From NCBI RefSeq assembly GCF_018139145.2, contig NC_059500.1:57873580-57937579 (forward strand): 64,000 bases of DNA, written 5' to 3'. This document shows positions 23,147 through 36,759 of this stretch, in pieces (within the stretch, counting starts at the first letter, position 1; each line of letters opens with the position of its first letter). The stretch comes from Gymnogyps californianus (lineage: Eukaryota > Chordata > Aves > Accipitriformes > Cathartidae). The position numbers and the translations under genes were made by a program. The notes below the pieces were generated by a model. The model was given only the letters and a program-made list of their open reading frames with translations. It did not search any database and was not told where the DNA came from.

Positions 23147-23707
23147 TGTCAGGGAGACCTTCTCATTCATATTCACACATACGCACATATCATCAACTTA
23201 GACCTGCCCCAGTTACCACTCTGACTAGGTGGTGCAACTGAGCTTCGGGGAAAGCGACAATCCTTCTGACCAATCTCCATACTGATCTTGGGCAACAGCT
23301 TAGCTCCTGCATGTTACAGTTCCTCTATCTGGGCATGCTTCTTCTATGTGGTGTTGAACATCTGCATACGGATGTCCCCCTGATCTATCACTGATGGTTT
23401 TATAGCCAGGTGTTGCCAGAGGCCACCAATAATATTGGTCCCTGATGATATTGCTACATACCTTTGCAGATTCTTCCCGTTGGTTGTTGCTGATTACACT
23501 CTGTTCCTGCCTGCCATGGCTTATTATACTCATTTCCTGCTCACTTTATACTTGGCTCTTGGCCAAGACTAGGCCATAGTACTCCCTTGTCAAAAGGGGA
23601 AGACAAAAGTAACTCATACGAAACCAGCATTCATCACAATGAAATCATACTCATACCACACATTTGATGGATATGTAAAGGTCAATCCCAGAATCCCAGT
23701 CCTCACA
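23147..23707 (-). mobile_element. Solo LTR, avian type III
   Basis: A 561-base element on the minus strand, reading TGTGAGGACTGGGATTC at its start and GAAGGT CTCCCTGACA at its end, that is TG to CA. A TATA box (minus-strand TATAAAG, 23544-23550) lies about 160 bases from its 5' end, as expected for U3. The block 'gacaagggagtactatggcc' and the 'gaatgagaaggtctccctg' end are familiar to me from bird LTRs. It is unrelated to the type I and II copies here. The flanks (ggtgg and tcctc) do not show a matching target duplication. No internal sequence is attached. Confidence 0.6.
23544..23550 (-). promoter_or_regulatory. TATA box of the type III LTR
   Basis: Minus-strand TATAAAG within the U3-like part of the LTR. 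Confidence 0.45.
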
Positions 23708-23731
23708 TCCTCCCTTCAGGTATTTATACAC

Positions 23732-23782
23732 CATCTTTCATGCTGCATGCATGAAAGATGAGTGCGCCATCTTTCATGCTGT
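23732..23782 (+). repeat. 12-base perfect inverted repeat plus direct repeat
   Basis: CATCTTTCATGC (23732-23743) and GCATGAAAGATG (23749-23760) form a perfect 12-base stem with a 5-base loop. The left arm with flanks ('ccatctttcatgctg', 23731-23745) is repeated directly at 23767-23781. It lies 24 bases right of the LTR end. Confidence 0.85.
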
Positions 23783-26700
23783 TTCACAAATAGCATTATT
23801 TGTCTTAGAATTCTACAAAAAGTACAATACTCTCAGGAAGTCTACCCATAGCACTTCATAGCTATCAGTAGTCTTGCCTGTGATACATTGCCACCATAGC
23901 AGAAAATGCATAATGAACAATAGTTCATTATTGTTAAGATTTTCTTTCCGCTGTGTTCATTAAGTAAATATTATATCTTATTTTGCTGTTGGCTCCATGA
24001 GTCACCTAATTTGTTCCCTTAATATTAATTGGTTCTTTGAAATAATTCACAATAAATTTGATTCCTTGAGGAAATATCAGAACAACTCTCTCCTTTAGTA
24101 AGTAAACTCTACAGAAGAATGAACTCATCCCCAATAGCAATACATTTCTATATGACCCACAAATACATCATGAATCTAATTATTGTTTATTTCTAAAGCT
24201 TCTTTCTGAGTTGCCAATGGTCTGTTTTAAACAATGGCTTTCTCTCACACAGACAGTTTATCCCCTTTGGTAGTGGAATCCTTGTGTCTGAACTGTGATG
24301 TCATGATCATCCGTCTTTCAACGGATGAAAGCAGTGCCATGTCTACAATCCACAGAGTTAAATGGAAAAATTCCCTAGCTTTAAGTCAGATCTTCTGACA
24401 TGTCTTCAGAAGCATATCTATGAGAGGAAAAACCTTTATTAAAATACATTCTCTTTTGTAATAGTGAAGGAATACAATAAATATTACAGTAGTGAATGCT
24501 TTTTTATGACAAATAGTTTTCACTTGTCAGATGTGTGCTACCAGACATGATGTAACAGGGTGACTTCCTCACACCTCCATGTAGCAGAGGGCTGAAAAAA
24601 TCTTGGCTGGGGGTGGGGGGTGTAATATGCTCGAGAGTCCTAATTAACTTGATGGGTGGGCTTGATAAAACACAACAGCCATGTATGCAGAAGGTTGCTT
24701 TCAAGGATGTAATAGGGAGTAATATTCTTTGCTCCATTTTCCAAAGATAAGGAGATTTGAGATCATAGGGCCTTGACACACTCTTGTAGCTTGGAGGACA
24801 CAGGGGCTTGTGGATATAAGCAAGAAGGACCAAATCTGGCCAGGCATGAATACATGGGGGAGCTTCAGCCCTTCCACAATGACAAACACTGATCATACAA
24901 ATATGCTAGCTACTCTTTTTACCTTTACAACCATGAGACTTTTTTCTCTTATCCCCAGGAAGCCTAAAACATCTTTAAGAGCTGACTGTTAATTCTCTAA
25001 AAAGTCAGTTGCAGTAAGACGTCTAACTCTTTAGGTGTAAGCTGATCCTCTCTAATGTTCCAATATCAACATGTTATCATATGAGAAGTAATAACAAGAA
25101 GCTGCAATGCAAAGTTTTAGGTATCTCTGTGGCTTGTGAAACGTGAAGTAATAAACAACATGAGGCATTTTCCCCAGATCCCTCATTATAACAGACATAT
25201 GTATTTAGCACAAAAAATCTGCTTACAGCTTATATCAGCAGGAGAGTCTGCATCACTTGTTAGTTCATCCCTTGATATCTGACTTGAATGAACATACAGT
25301 GTAGTCGTATAGTGGCATACACAGGTCTTTTCATGTACAGAATGCTCTGAATTTGTTGTGTGGGGGACACATTCATCTGTCTGTCAGATATTCTTCTAGT
25401 TCTTACCTGATTATTTCTGGAGGACTGAGAAGTCTGTTGAATTCTAATTCAGCAGATAAAATCAAGCATTCTGACAAGATATTTCTATATGTGCAGCTAA
25501 ACAACATTATATGATTGAGTAGTGTCTGACAATTGCAATATATAAAAGATACGTAAGAATTAACATTATTTTAAATTTTTGATCAATTTTTAATGGTCTA
25601 GTGTTATGCACTCCCCTTGTAGTTAGCTTTTCATTGTAGTCTGCCATTGTCCCATGTAGCACAGAGTCATAAGGTGGGAAGATCTGTTGTGGTATGTCAT
25701 GGGATAAAACAAGGCTCTGGAGTCTGCTTTTCTCGTCTGTCCCCAGTTTAGGCTGCAGCACCCACAGCCATAATGAATAGTGTGTCAGAGATGCTTCTTC
25801 CTTAAAGTTAGTCTCTAGTGGATAATCATCAATATACCATCCTGAATGTAATTACATGGAAAAACCACTGTGAGTACATAGCTTGCCTATTAATTTTGTC
25901 AAAAAGCATTTCAGTGGAGGAAAAAAAAAGGAAACTTTCTAAAAACTTGAAGCATTTATATTTTGTGATGTTGTGGTCTGGCTTCTGTCTCAGAAGGTGA
26001 GGTGCATTTAATCTGCTGTGAACAAAGAGCATTCAGAAGAACTATCTGTGTTCTTTCATTGCTCTCAAGTTTAAGGCATGTTTCTTTCTACCATCTTTCT
26101 CAGCTATACTCAATCAATCATGCACTTTTTTCAACTTAATCTAGAAAAGAGAGACAGGATGACAGCTCAGTAGACTTCATTTGAATATAATGAATTTCTT
26201 AAATAGAGTTTTGAAGGTTTATTGTAAACCTGTCTGACTCTTTCACTAATGTATTCATTTTCTGGTTTTGCTTTTTGTGGAAACTTTTCTGTATATTTTC
26301 CGTTACTGCTTCATCAAATATGCATTTATGTTAACTTGCTTAATGATATTACTCAGTTGGTCTACTTAATGTGTTTATTCTTCCACTTACTCAAGACAAT
26401 GCAATGATAGAGTTGTTTTCCTGTTAAAAATACTTCATCCATGAAGTATTTTCCCGTATGCTGTTTCTTTGAATAATCTTCCATGGGGAAATGGATTGCA
26501 ATTAGTCTCATTCAAAGAAGTACTCAGTTTTTAACACTGTTTCACAGAAAAGTCCTATCATCTTCATGTTATTTGCTCTCTGGCCTTTTTCCTTTACCCT
26601 TAATTTTGTATATGACATGAATTTTCATTTACTTGTATTTGTATATTTAAAAATTATGCTTTAAGCATGCAGTACAGGAAAGTTTTGATGACGTATTAAA

Positions 26701-27382
26701 CCCGAGTAAGTTTTAAACTACCAGATAATCAGAATCCCTCTTTCAAGGGCAATTGTGTTTTATGAGGGATTTCTTTTAATTCATATTGATAAGGAAGTAT
26801 CAGTACTAACTATGTGAGTATCATCACATATACTTTTGAGGAGTTCAGATAACAATGGACTGGTAACAATAAGAAGAAACTGTCCATCAGCTTATTCACA
26901 GGTAGGCTGGGTCACTATTGTCAAGCGAATAGTTGGGACTGAAGAGGATATTGGACGCTAACACAGAGCTAGAGAAAGAAGAGGCATTTTGAAAGAACAG
27001 GTCAGACAACTGCTGTGGATATCAGTCCATCTGACAGATTGCCTTTGACCCACAGGCAGGACGCATGCAATGTTAGGTCTGTCTGCTTCTGCTTCACCTA
27101 ACCATAGATGGATTTAGGTGGGGGAAGGAGATTGTAGAAGCAGCCAGGGAAAGTTTTAAAGATGTAAGTAAGATCCAAAATAGAGTTCTGTGGCTTTTCC
27201 TTCTCTTTATCTGTGGATTTTTTTTTTTCTTTCTTTTGCATAGGCATTGTGGATTTTTTTTGGAACTATAGTGGAAATAGGTCATTCAGGTTCCCAGAGA
27301 TGAAGGGATGTAGGTGTCAGATCAAATATGGCTTATTGTGTTAGCTTATTTAGGGAATTAGGGTGATGAATGACTAGAGGAG
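23783..27382. other. Non-coding stretch, no recognised feature
   Basis: AT-rich, with a G-rich patch at 24605-24620 and a small perfect hairpin at 24308-24327 (CATCCGT / ACGGATG). No known repeat. A 130-codon minus-strand open frame at 24504-24896 has no motif and is not supported. Confidence 0.45.
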
Positions 27383-27654
27383 TGTCCTGGTTTCGGCTAG
27401 GACAGAGTTAATTTTCTTCCTAGTAGCTGGTATAGTGCTATGTTTTGGATTTAGTAGGAAAAGAATGTTGATAACACACTGATGTTTTCAGTTGTTGCTA
27501 AGTAGTGTTTATACTAAGTCAAGGATTTCTCAGCTTCTCGTGCCCAGCCAGCAAGAAGGCTGGAGAGGCACAAGAAGCTGGGAGGGGACACAGCCAGGAC
27601 AGCTGACCCAAACTGGCCAAAGAGCTATTCCATACCATATGACATCATGCCCAG

Positions 27655-27662
27655 TATATAAA
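27655..27662 (+). promoter_or_regulatory. TATA box of LTR copy 3
   Basis: TATATAAA in the same place as in copy 1. Confidence 0.55.
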
Positions 27663-27840
27663 CTGGGGGGAGTTAACTGGGAGGGGGGATCGCGGCTCGG
27701 GAGCTAACTGGGCATCGGTCAGCGGGTGGTGAGCAATTGCATTGTGCATTGTGCATCACTGGTGGTTTTTTTTCCTTTTGTTGTTGTTTGGTTGGGTTTT
27801 TTTTCCCTTCCTCCCCCTCCTTTTTGTTATATTCCTTTTC

Positions 27841-27895
27841 ATTACTATTATTATTATTGTATTTCATTATTACTATTGTTAGTATTATATTTTAC
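27841..27895 (+). repeat. ATT-rich microsatellite inside LTR copy 3
   Basis: An imperfect (ATT)n tract between the promoter part and the poly(A) signal. Copy 1 has an equivalent tract (1861-1900) of different length, and copy 2 lacks it. Confidence 0.75.
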
Positions 27896-27902
27896 TTTAG
27901 TT

Positions 27903-27908
27903 ATTAAA
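27903..27908 (+). terminator. ATTAAA polyadenylation hexamer in LTR copy 3
   Basis: ATTAAACTGTTCTTATCTC matches the corresponding block of copy 2. In copy 1 the hexamer is mutated. Confidence 0.5.
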
Positions 27909-28036
27909 CTGTTCTTATCTCAACCCACAAGTTTTACTTTTTTTTTTCCCTCTTTCCTCCTCCTCACCCCACTGGGAGGGGGAAGGGGGAAGCGGCTGCG
28001 TGGTGCTTAGTTGCTGGCTGGGGTTAAACCACGACA

Positions 28037-31000
28037 AGGAGTCAAAGAATTTTTGAACTATATGGCTGCTCTGAGCTCGTCATCTACAGGGCATACCAAA
28101 AAGCAACTGCTATCAAACTCAGGTGTGGTTTGTCCTTTTGCCCTGACAGCATCTTCAGAGACCCATAAGCAAATTAACCTTGACTGGATAGTGATGTAAG
28201 GTCAGTTGGCAAAGGTTGCTAATGGGGGTGGTCAGACCTGTCCGCTTTTCTAAAAGAGAAGGCTTGTGAGATGGTTTTATAACCAGAAATATGAGAGTTC
28301 TATATTGCGTTTGATATCAGAAATGGAATAAATGTGAACATATTACAAGCTCTGCAATGGGGAGGTGTCCCCCATTGTTCTCCAGCTACTTCAGAGAATT
28401 ACAACTGACTATCATGGTAAGGTTTTATTCTCCTCCTGTACAGAAAGATAGGTCTGACAGATGGAACCCTAATTGGGTGGGAAGAAAAATGCAAGAGTCA
28501 TCAAGGCTTTCTCTCCCATCTCTACAGAGACCATGTCTCAAAACAGCAGTCCTATCTGGTACTCAGAGATTATTTTGCTTTGAGAAGGTGTACCATTGAT
28601 TGCCCTGATGAACAGCTGTCAGATAGGGCAAAAATGGAATAGCATAAACACACCAAGAAACATATCATTATTGAAGGAAGGTAAGTTTCACCATAGTCTT
28701 ACTGTTATGAGCTGAAGAACAGAGTGCAATTACTTTGCTTTTGTTCTAAATATTGTTTATATAAAAGATTATAAAATTTGCCTAGGACTGACAATATCAA
28801 GAAGGCAAAACTTTGCCTTTTCATCATTACCTCTTAAAGTAATACATGAGTTTTCATTTTGATGTCATATGCTAGCAATATCACCCATAGCAGTACCCTG
28901 AAAGCTTCCGTATTTTGTTTTATAACTTTTCAAAGAATATCAGTCAGATTTTACCTGAGATAAAATTAACAATAAGTGACTACTTCTTCACTTGAGTTAC
29001 TGATGTAATTTTCTCATTGAAAATGACATCTTTGTGTGTTATGAAGCAGCGAAAAATTCTAATGTTTTTAGTATCTTTTAAATCAATGGTATTGCCCTTT
29101 TACATTCTGCATATTCATATAAAATTAATATGAGTGAGATACTAATCTCCCATATTTTGCGGGATGTTAATGGTAGCTCTGTCTTGTTCATGTTTTTGTG
29201 GCTGACCTTGAGTTTAGTAGATTATTTTCCCCTATAATTTTCAAATTGTCAGGATACATAACAGACAAAATGGTCATTTTTTAAATCTGTTTGACATTTT
29301 AAATATGGGCATAAACTGTAGTTTTTAATGAAGCTGTCTATATCAGAGACAAGACCTGGAGGTCAGTTTTACTATGAATTTCATGTTGAACCATACCTCT
29401 AAAGAAGATATACTGGAGTTATGACACCAGTTCATCTCGTAAACGACATATGTTTCCATTGAGCTGATGAACTCTTTAAGTGCTCACTGTATTTGCATAC
29501 TGAGTGATAGGAATTGTTGATACATACCCTTTCAGAAAGGATGTGACACATTTATATGACACTGAACTGTCTGAATAAGGGAACAGTTGTGTTGCTAAGG
29601 ATACAAGAAAGAGTAGCACACTGCAGCCACTGCTGTGCTGGAAGATTACCTTTATCGTTATAAAAGGAAAACAAGAATAATCAATTTTGTTATACAGTTT
29701 CAGGTGGCCATCCAACTATTCACTGAAAAAGAATGATACAGGTTTGACATTTTTATATTAAATCCTTTGTGCGGAATAACCTTCTAGACAGGAAGCTAGA
29801 AAAGATGCAAAATTGCCTCAAGTGTGAAAAAGTATAATTTAAAAAATGCCATTATGACTACATAAGTATTAATAATTACAATAAATATTACCAAAAAATC
29901 TTTTCCACCCTCAAAAAGTAGCTTTTGCAGTTGTTGTGTTTTGAAAAGCTGCAGATTCAGTATCTTAAAACTTCCAGTAGCTCCAGTTAGCCTATTCCTG
30001 TTCTCATGTCCAGTACAGGAAATAAGAATTATGAATAGGGCTAGTACATTAAGAAGTGACTGAATTAAAACATGCACTTCACTATGGTACAGGTTTGCAG
30101 TTTTACAATCCTGTAGCAAGGCATACTTGTGATTCTGAGTCTTTAGGTAGAGAACTTCAAGAGATCTTTTCTGTGAGTAACATATCAATGCGATCAAAGT
30201 CAGATGTAAAACCCTCACTAATTTGAGGAGGCAAGGGTTTCACTTCACAAACACCACATTAACATTTCCTAAGCTAAATCATAACTGTGAGCATGTTTCT
30301 GATGGCTATAACATTTTTCATCTTTTTTTTTTTTAAATGGGCAGTCTGTTAACCACACGATTCAACAGTGAGGGAAGAAGAAAAGATAATGACTGTACAG
30401 TAGCATTTACAAAATCCATGAGCATGCAGACAACTAAGCATCTCCAGTATCTAAGTAGGCATAAATGAGTGTAAGTGACTTCCATTTCCTTCGGGTTGTT
30501 CCCATGGCTGGAAAGGAGACCAGAAACAAACAGACAAATTGATAGACATTCTCACAGTGAGAACAAATTAATAGCAATATCAGACCATGTTAGTAAAGGA
30601 ACGAACAATCATCATTCTGTACATTCTCTTCTCTCAGGTGTAGATTTTCAGGCAGGCATCATCATTGCTTGCATTAAGTTATTCATTTCACCATTTGAAT
30701 TTGAAATATTGTTTTGTGGCCTCTGCTCTGGCTCATACCATCAGATGTCTGGTGCCTATGGCATTTTAATTTATATTCCAGGACCAACTGAACATACACA
30801 CTAAACAAAAGTCAGGCAAGCTGAAACCAAGAGAATAGAAATGAGAAATCCTGGGACGAAAGCCCCAAAAGCAATATGCAGAATGGAGAGAAATATCCTT
30901 AGATGATTTCAGTACCAAAAATGCTTCTCATTCATTTTACTGTAGAGGAACAAATTACTGCCTGACAGTTGGGACAGCCATGTTTTCTTCCTGCATATTC

Positions 31001-33524
31001 TGATTTTAAATCTCTGCTGCTCCTAAATAGATTATCATATTGTTGTCCTTGTTTACCAAATCAGTTGAAAGACCTTGAACTTTACAAGGCCATCACTGTT
31101 CTGAATGAAATGTTAACTTTGCTGTTCCTCATTTGTATTTATTTACATGATTAGTTAGTTGTATTTGAGAGAGGGGAAGAATTTCCCTGTTAAGAGCAAG
31201 GAAGGTAGTGTTTCTCTGGCAAACAGAGCTTAAATAATTAGACCCTGCACAGCTTTTAATTCCAGTATTGTGTACATAGAAGGGGTCATCTTAGAGGTCA
31301 ACTCTGAAGTCTTCTTTTAAGTAAATCTTAGAGCTTTCATGATTCATTATTGTCCAGGAAGCCTGCCAAGTCTGAGGGTTATGACTTCCATTATATGCTA
31401 GTTTTCTAGTGGCTATGCAACTAGTTGAAGTTGAGTTGACTTTTAAGAAGTTTGGAAATGAAGTAATTTAGTTTAAAAAAATATCACTGTGCTGAAAGGT
31501 TCCTTGGGCTTTTAAGTTCTCTTTTTTAATAAATTCTAGAATTGTTTCAGGATCTAAGGGAACAGTTACAACCAATTAATGCTATTATTTTGTTTTGAAG
31601 GCTGTGAGGCAATTCAGTAGTTCAAACTGAAAGTCATCAGGTCATCAGTATATTAGTCTTGCAAAGGTAATAATTTTACTGCTTTTTACTAGGTCTGACT
31701 GCCCTTTGCACATGCCAGCTTGTTTAATATTATTGGAGGTATAGGGATGCAAGTAAGGGAAGATAATATTCAGAAAGAGACAAAATTAAAGTTAAGAAAA
31801 GTAGGGATTCTTTTGTTCTCAAAGAGATGATTCATTTTTCCATTGGGTTGTGGCTCCCCCCCCCCCCCCCCTTATGTCCTTTCTTATATTGCAATTCTTG
31901 CTTTTCATTTGTTCTTGTATTTTTTTTCTTTTCTTATGGGTATTGGGCCACTTCCAAGGGATCTGGACATTTGACAACAAAATTATACTGATATCCTATA
32001 TTACTACAAGTATAGGTTGTCTATTTCAGATGTGTAGGGAAATCTGTTTTTTTCTGTCTACATAATGGAGATTGATAGTAACTACTTGGGCTACACAAGT
32101 TTATGTAGTGTAAATTTGTGTAGTAATTGTTTGGGATTTGTTTATTTGTTTCTTTTGCATGTATACAGAATTCCTTTATTATGGACCCAAGCTTTAATCA
32201 GTTTTATAGGGTAGTCCTAATTATATCAAGCTGAGTATCCCAATTTCAAAGCCATTTTAGAATAGTCCAGCCTAGCCATCTTTAAAATTACAAATTCCTC
32301 TTTTCAATAGGAAGATCTATTTTTGTAACATAAGAGGAAGGGTAAAGGGATAAAGACATTATATAAGATGGCGATTCAAGAGCTCTTCATTAAACTGGGA
32401 GTGTCTTTTAGAACAAATATAGAAAAAACACCCCTCAAAAATAAAAGAATGATTATAAACTTACAACTGCACTTGTTCTAATGAGTGCCTGTCTTAAGAG
32501 ATTTTGAAATGTACAGGTTTAAAAAGAGAACATTCAGAATATAAAATGACCCAGTTTTCTCAGCCTCTTTGGAGTGTGTTCACCGGGCTGCTAAAATTAA
32601 AATTCTTGGGTTACATGAAATGGTTCTGTAAATAAACAGAATTTTGGTTAAGAGCACAGAGTTCTGCTGTTAAATGCCTGTTTCAAATCTACTTTTCTTC
32701 ACACCAGTTAATGCAATTTTGAAGAAGGTATACTGCCAATAGAATTGGTAAATAAACGAATTAAAAAAGACCAAAATGGATGAGCATCTCCCTTAGTCTT
32801 ATTTTAATTTTACCCTAGCTCTTTTTCCCAAGTTGTGAATAATACTGCAGCATTCATGTTAATGTAAACTAATCCTATTCCACATGCTGTAGCTCTTATT
32901 TGGTTTCAGCTGCATTGGCTGTCAATTTCTTCAGGAATTAATATGCAAATATTGTTGATGCATCAGATTTGTCAGCGTCTTTGTCCCATGGTGAATGTTG
33001 AGTATCACCATATTAGTTAGTACATCATGCTCATTTGATTCATGTCTTCTAAATGTTCCCTGGGTTCATCTTCCCAGTAAACCCTTTGAATATATACCAT
33101 CACATTTCTCTTTGCTCCAAGGAACTGGCAGTAAAAGGATACTTTGTTTCTAAAAGCTTACTCAGTGTAATGTTTCTTTTAATTATGTTTTTATGTGGAG
33201 TGCCTGGGGATGTATGCATTACAGACACTATAAAATAGAGATTGGGTTAGAGTAGCAGGAAAGTGACAGAAGTTTCATATTGCAGCTGTCTGGAGTCAAA
33301 TCAGTGCGGTAAGTGGCTGGGATGGTTCAGTTTTGTTATTAGCTCTTTTATCTGTATTAGCAAGTATGTGAGAAATATGACAAAGTTTCTTTCTTTCACA
33401 GAGGATATCAGACAGCAGAGTTGTGTCAATGACAGTCATAATTTCTCACTTGGTGCCTAATACAAATTATTGATCTAATATAAATTAGTGCAATCAACTC
33501 TCCCCTTCTGCAATTTGAACTTGT
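28037..33524. other. Long non-coding stretch with a C-run
   Basis: Starts with the right target-site copy AGGAG. AT-rich, with a run of about 15 C's at 31856-31871 and a T-run near 30321. No recognised transposable element. A 140-codon minus-strand frame at 29796-30218 shows no motif. Confidence 0.45.
31856..31871 (+). repeat. Poly(C) run
   Basis: About 15-16 consecutive C's, unusual in this AT-rich context. Confidence 0.9.
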
Positions 33525-33745
33525 CATTAGGAACAGTATGAGAAGTAATGAACTCAAATTGTAAAGAAGGAGACTTTGGTTAGACATTGGAAAGAACGTT
33601 CTAACTCTTCAGAGTGAATTATATAAGGAAATTATGACTATTCTAAAAAAATAGGCAAGACATGCATGCTGCCAGGTATAATGTAGAAATATTTTGGTTC
33701 AGGATGGTGAGTAGGATTATCTCCTGAAATCCCTTTTTTAGCACG
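33525..33745 (+). mobile_element. Decayed CR1-type LINE 3' end
   Basis: Weak but ordered similarity to the CR1 3' region on the + strand: 'actttggttagacattgg' and 'aagaacgttctaactcttc', then near the end 'gattatctcctgaaatccc', corresponding to the conserved block just before the CR1 terminus. Very old copy with uncertain limits. Confidence 0.5.
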
Positions 33746-36700
33746 TGCTTTAGGAATATTTTCAGGACAGGCTACTAAGGATTGCCCAAAAAGTATAATT
33801 TAAAGTTTTCATTTTGAATTATTGCACTGTGTTATAGAACCTAAGAGATGCAACTGGAAATCAGAATAAATAAATCATCTCTGTGAGGCAATAAATCAAT
33901 GCCAGATTCTCCTGCTTATTCTCTGGATAGTGTTTCCTCTTAACCTCACTCAAGGGGACACAGATTTCTAAAGCTGTCAAGATTTCCTTCCAAGAGCAAC
34001 TTCAGCCAGAGTCATGCGTTAGGAATGGATTTTGAGTTTTGTTACCTCTGCAGCTGAGTCTTCAAAATATACAGGGCCATTTTTCCACTCAACGCTAAAA
34101 TACTTAGTCAGCAAATATAAGTCAATTGCCAGGTAACTAGAGAATCCTGATTTCAGAGTTTGGCAATGGGACAGAAAAGGTCAGGCTGCTCATTCATTTC
34201 TTCATGAACATTACAATTTGTTCTTTAATAATACCAAAACCATTTATGATTTTTTTTTTTTTTTTTAAATCAGTAAAAGCCTTCTTGGCACAAGAATGTT
34301 TTCACACAGTGAATTTCTTACTATTTCTACAAAGTCTCTCAATGGCTTACTTTAGTAGCCTTTTCCTAGTAATATACAGGAGCTGGTTATTTAAAAGCTC
34401 TTCAAGAATTCATGTGTTCGGTTCTAGTTTTGAAACTGTATCTGTATAAACAATCATGGATGGCCACTGGTGAACCTCCTGGCATCCAGGCCTGAGTTGG
34501 TTTTACATCTGCAGTAATAAACATTTTCAAATGGAGGAGGAATCATATCTTCAGTGTCTGTTATGCATAGTTCACTGCAATATGTGTTTCGATCTTTTTT
34601 CACAATGCAGAATTAATGAGAAAGATATATATCCTCAGTAAGGAACTAAATGAAGGCCAAAACCTGAGACTTCTCCCTTCAACTTTAAGGATCATCAAAT
34701 CAAAACCTCCTAGTTGTTGTTCTAGTTACTGGCAGTCACACTGTGTACAAGGGATACTGCTGAAAGAGATAAAAATCTAGATAATGTGCTGCATTTTAGC
34801 AAGACAAGAAATTTTTCATCTGATACCACTTACCGTGAAACATTGTTTCAAAATCAAGCTTATTTAATGAGAAAAAACAAATATCAGCACAACAGTGCCA
34901 TGCTATCACTCCAGCCACTCTACTAGAAGTTAGGACCAACACTATTCTGGCTACTAAGAGAACAACTTATCTTATTTTTTAAACAAAAACAAAAATATCA
35001 GCAGAAATGTAAAATTTATCTGCACTTTCATGCAACCTGGGAGTGGTACAAATGCCACCAGGGGAATGAAAATTAATTTCTGTTTTCCTTTATCTCCTTT
35101 AAGTCACTGTCTTTCTACAGAACCAAAGGAATTTTGCAGCTTCAGTACTGTAGATTTTGTAAGCTAAGTAGCATTATTTCTGTCAAGTATTGCAAAAGAC
35201 TCAAACTTCTCCTTATGCATTTCACAAAATTCACTGTGTTTTGGAACAGTTTTATCTTGGTGTGGGCTTCCCTTGCACATGCTGACTAGTGACTCTCATA
35301 CATTCTGTCCCTGTCTGGCTTCTCACAGAGGCAGGGATATTTCAGCAATGACTCATAATATTTTTTGTCTTTTCTGTTTCTTACTGTCTTAGTGCAAAGA
35401 AAGATATTTATGGCATTTTTTGCCTACTGATCTAAAAATGCCGGGCTTTTGTTTCCTACTTATTTGTGCATAGCATATGGTATCTGAATTGTACCTGCCA
35501 CAAAACGCTGTAGCGTAAATTCATAAGGTGTATGAGACATTCTCTGATGTTCTTATTTGCTGAACAATAGAAAAAATCTATTTTTATGGTAGTCATTATG
35601 ATAGTTATATCATAGGAATGGCTGCTTCTCAGGCTGAAATCAGCTGTTCCTTTTTCAAACCTGGACATGGGACAGATGCATAACAAGTCCCGTTTTTGCT
35701 CAGTCTTCTTCCGTTTCCCCATAATACTTTCTTTATAAATATATATGATTATAGACCCCAACAGCACCACACATTAGCACTTCCTCTCCAAACTGCTGTT
35801 CAGAAGTGGCTGTATTATGTGGTGGGAACTAGCTCTGGTTTGGAGCACAGGAACACCATAACACGACCACCTGCCCTAAGGGAAAGATGCATTATCATTT
35901 GTGTTGCAGTGAAAGTGAGAGCACTGCTATGCACTAATGTGGAGACACTTACATGTACCTGTTTTGTGGAGTTCACTGCTTATCTTTAGGAAGCCAGTCT
36001 TATATTTCAGGAAAATGTATATGAATTTCCCCTCTTCTCTTTCTTTGCACTTATATTTGATTTTGGAAGGGATGGATGCTTCTGGAAGAATAACCTTTGA
36101 AACATGAGCCTGTAATACAAGGGTAAGGGGGGTGAGGCAGAGCTGTACATTAGGTAGGAAAGCTGAGTGATCAATGATGATCATTTTTATATGTTATATT
36201 AGCTCATATACAAGGCACCCCCATATATAGTAAACACTTCTTTAAATAGGTCACTGTTCTCTGTACACTCAGTGAGTGATGTCTAGGTGACTGTAGAGGA
36301 TTTCTGCCTAAACTGATTTATAACTAAATACTACCAGGTCTGGAAACTTGTACCTACTATTCCAAAAACCTGTCTGACTTTTGAAAATTGGTGTCACTAC
36401 TGAAGATTATAAGGCATTAGATCAGTGTTCAAGGAAGATACATTGATAATGTAAATATTTTCATAAGCCAGTTGAAGTCCTACTAGTCTGGGGCAAAGTA
36501 ACAGAAAAACTGCTGCAGTGTTCTGATGACAAAGGATTAGAATACAATTATGTCTATAACTTTAATTTAATGAAAAATCTTGTCAAGCATGATTTCTTTT
36601 TTTTGAGAAGGCTGTAAGTTAAATTAATAAAAATAATGGCATAGTTGTAATAACTAAGCTTTTATAAAGGGTTAATTCATTATTGCATAGAATCCTGTTT

Positions 36701-36759
36701 AAAAATCTTACTGTTCTTTAATATTGATAGATCAAACATCAGTGAACATTAGCAGCTGA
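33746..36759. other. Non-coding stretch, no recognised feature
   Basis: AT-rich. T-run at 34250-34266. No repeat family or supported reading frame. Confidence 0.45.

Larger units (their letters stand above)
27383..28036 (+). mobile_element. Solo LTR, avian type I, copy 3
   Basis: A 654-base LTR in + orientation, TGTCCTGGTTTCGGC to GGTTAAACCACGACA, with perfect 5-base target duplications AGGAG (27378-27382 and 28037-28041). It is the most complete type I copy: TATATAAA at 27655-27662, an ATT-rich tract at 27841-27895, ATTAAA at 27903-27908 and the 'gtggtgcttagttgctggct' 3' block are all present. The site that is a perfect CRE in copy 2 is TGACATCA here. No internal retroviral sequence is attached, so it is a solo LTR. 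Confidence 0.92.

Noticed and set aside
23300..23533. A 77-codon minus-strand frame
   Set aside because: Lies fully within the type III LTR and has no relation to known retroviral proteins.
24504..24896. A 130-codon minus-strand frame
   Set aside because: No recognisable motif. A second frame on the same strand is also open, as expected for a locally stop-poor stretch.
28361..28415. Short segment between a CCAG and a GTAAGG donor
   Set aside because: About 31 bases with no phase-compatible neighbours; one of many chance splice-like pairs.
29796..30218. A 140-codon minus-strand frame
   Set aside because: No start context, domain, repeat or splice evidence. The residues reflect AT-rich composition.
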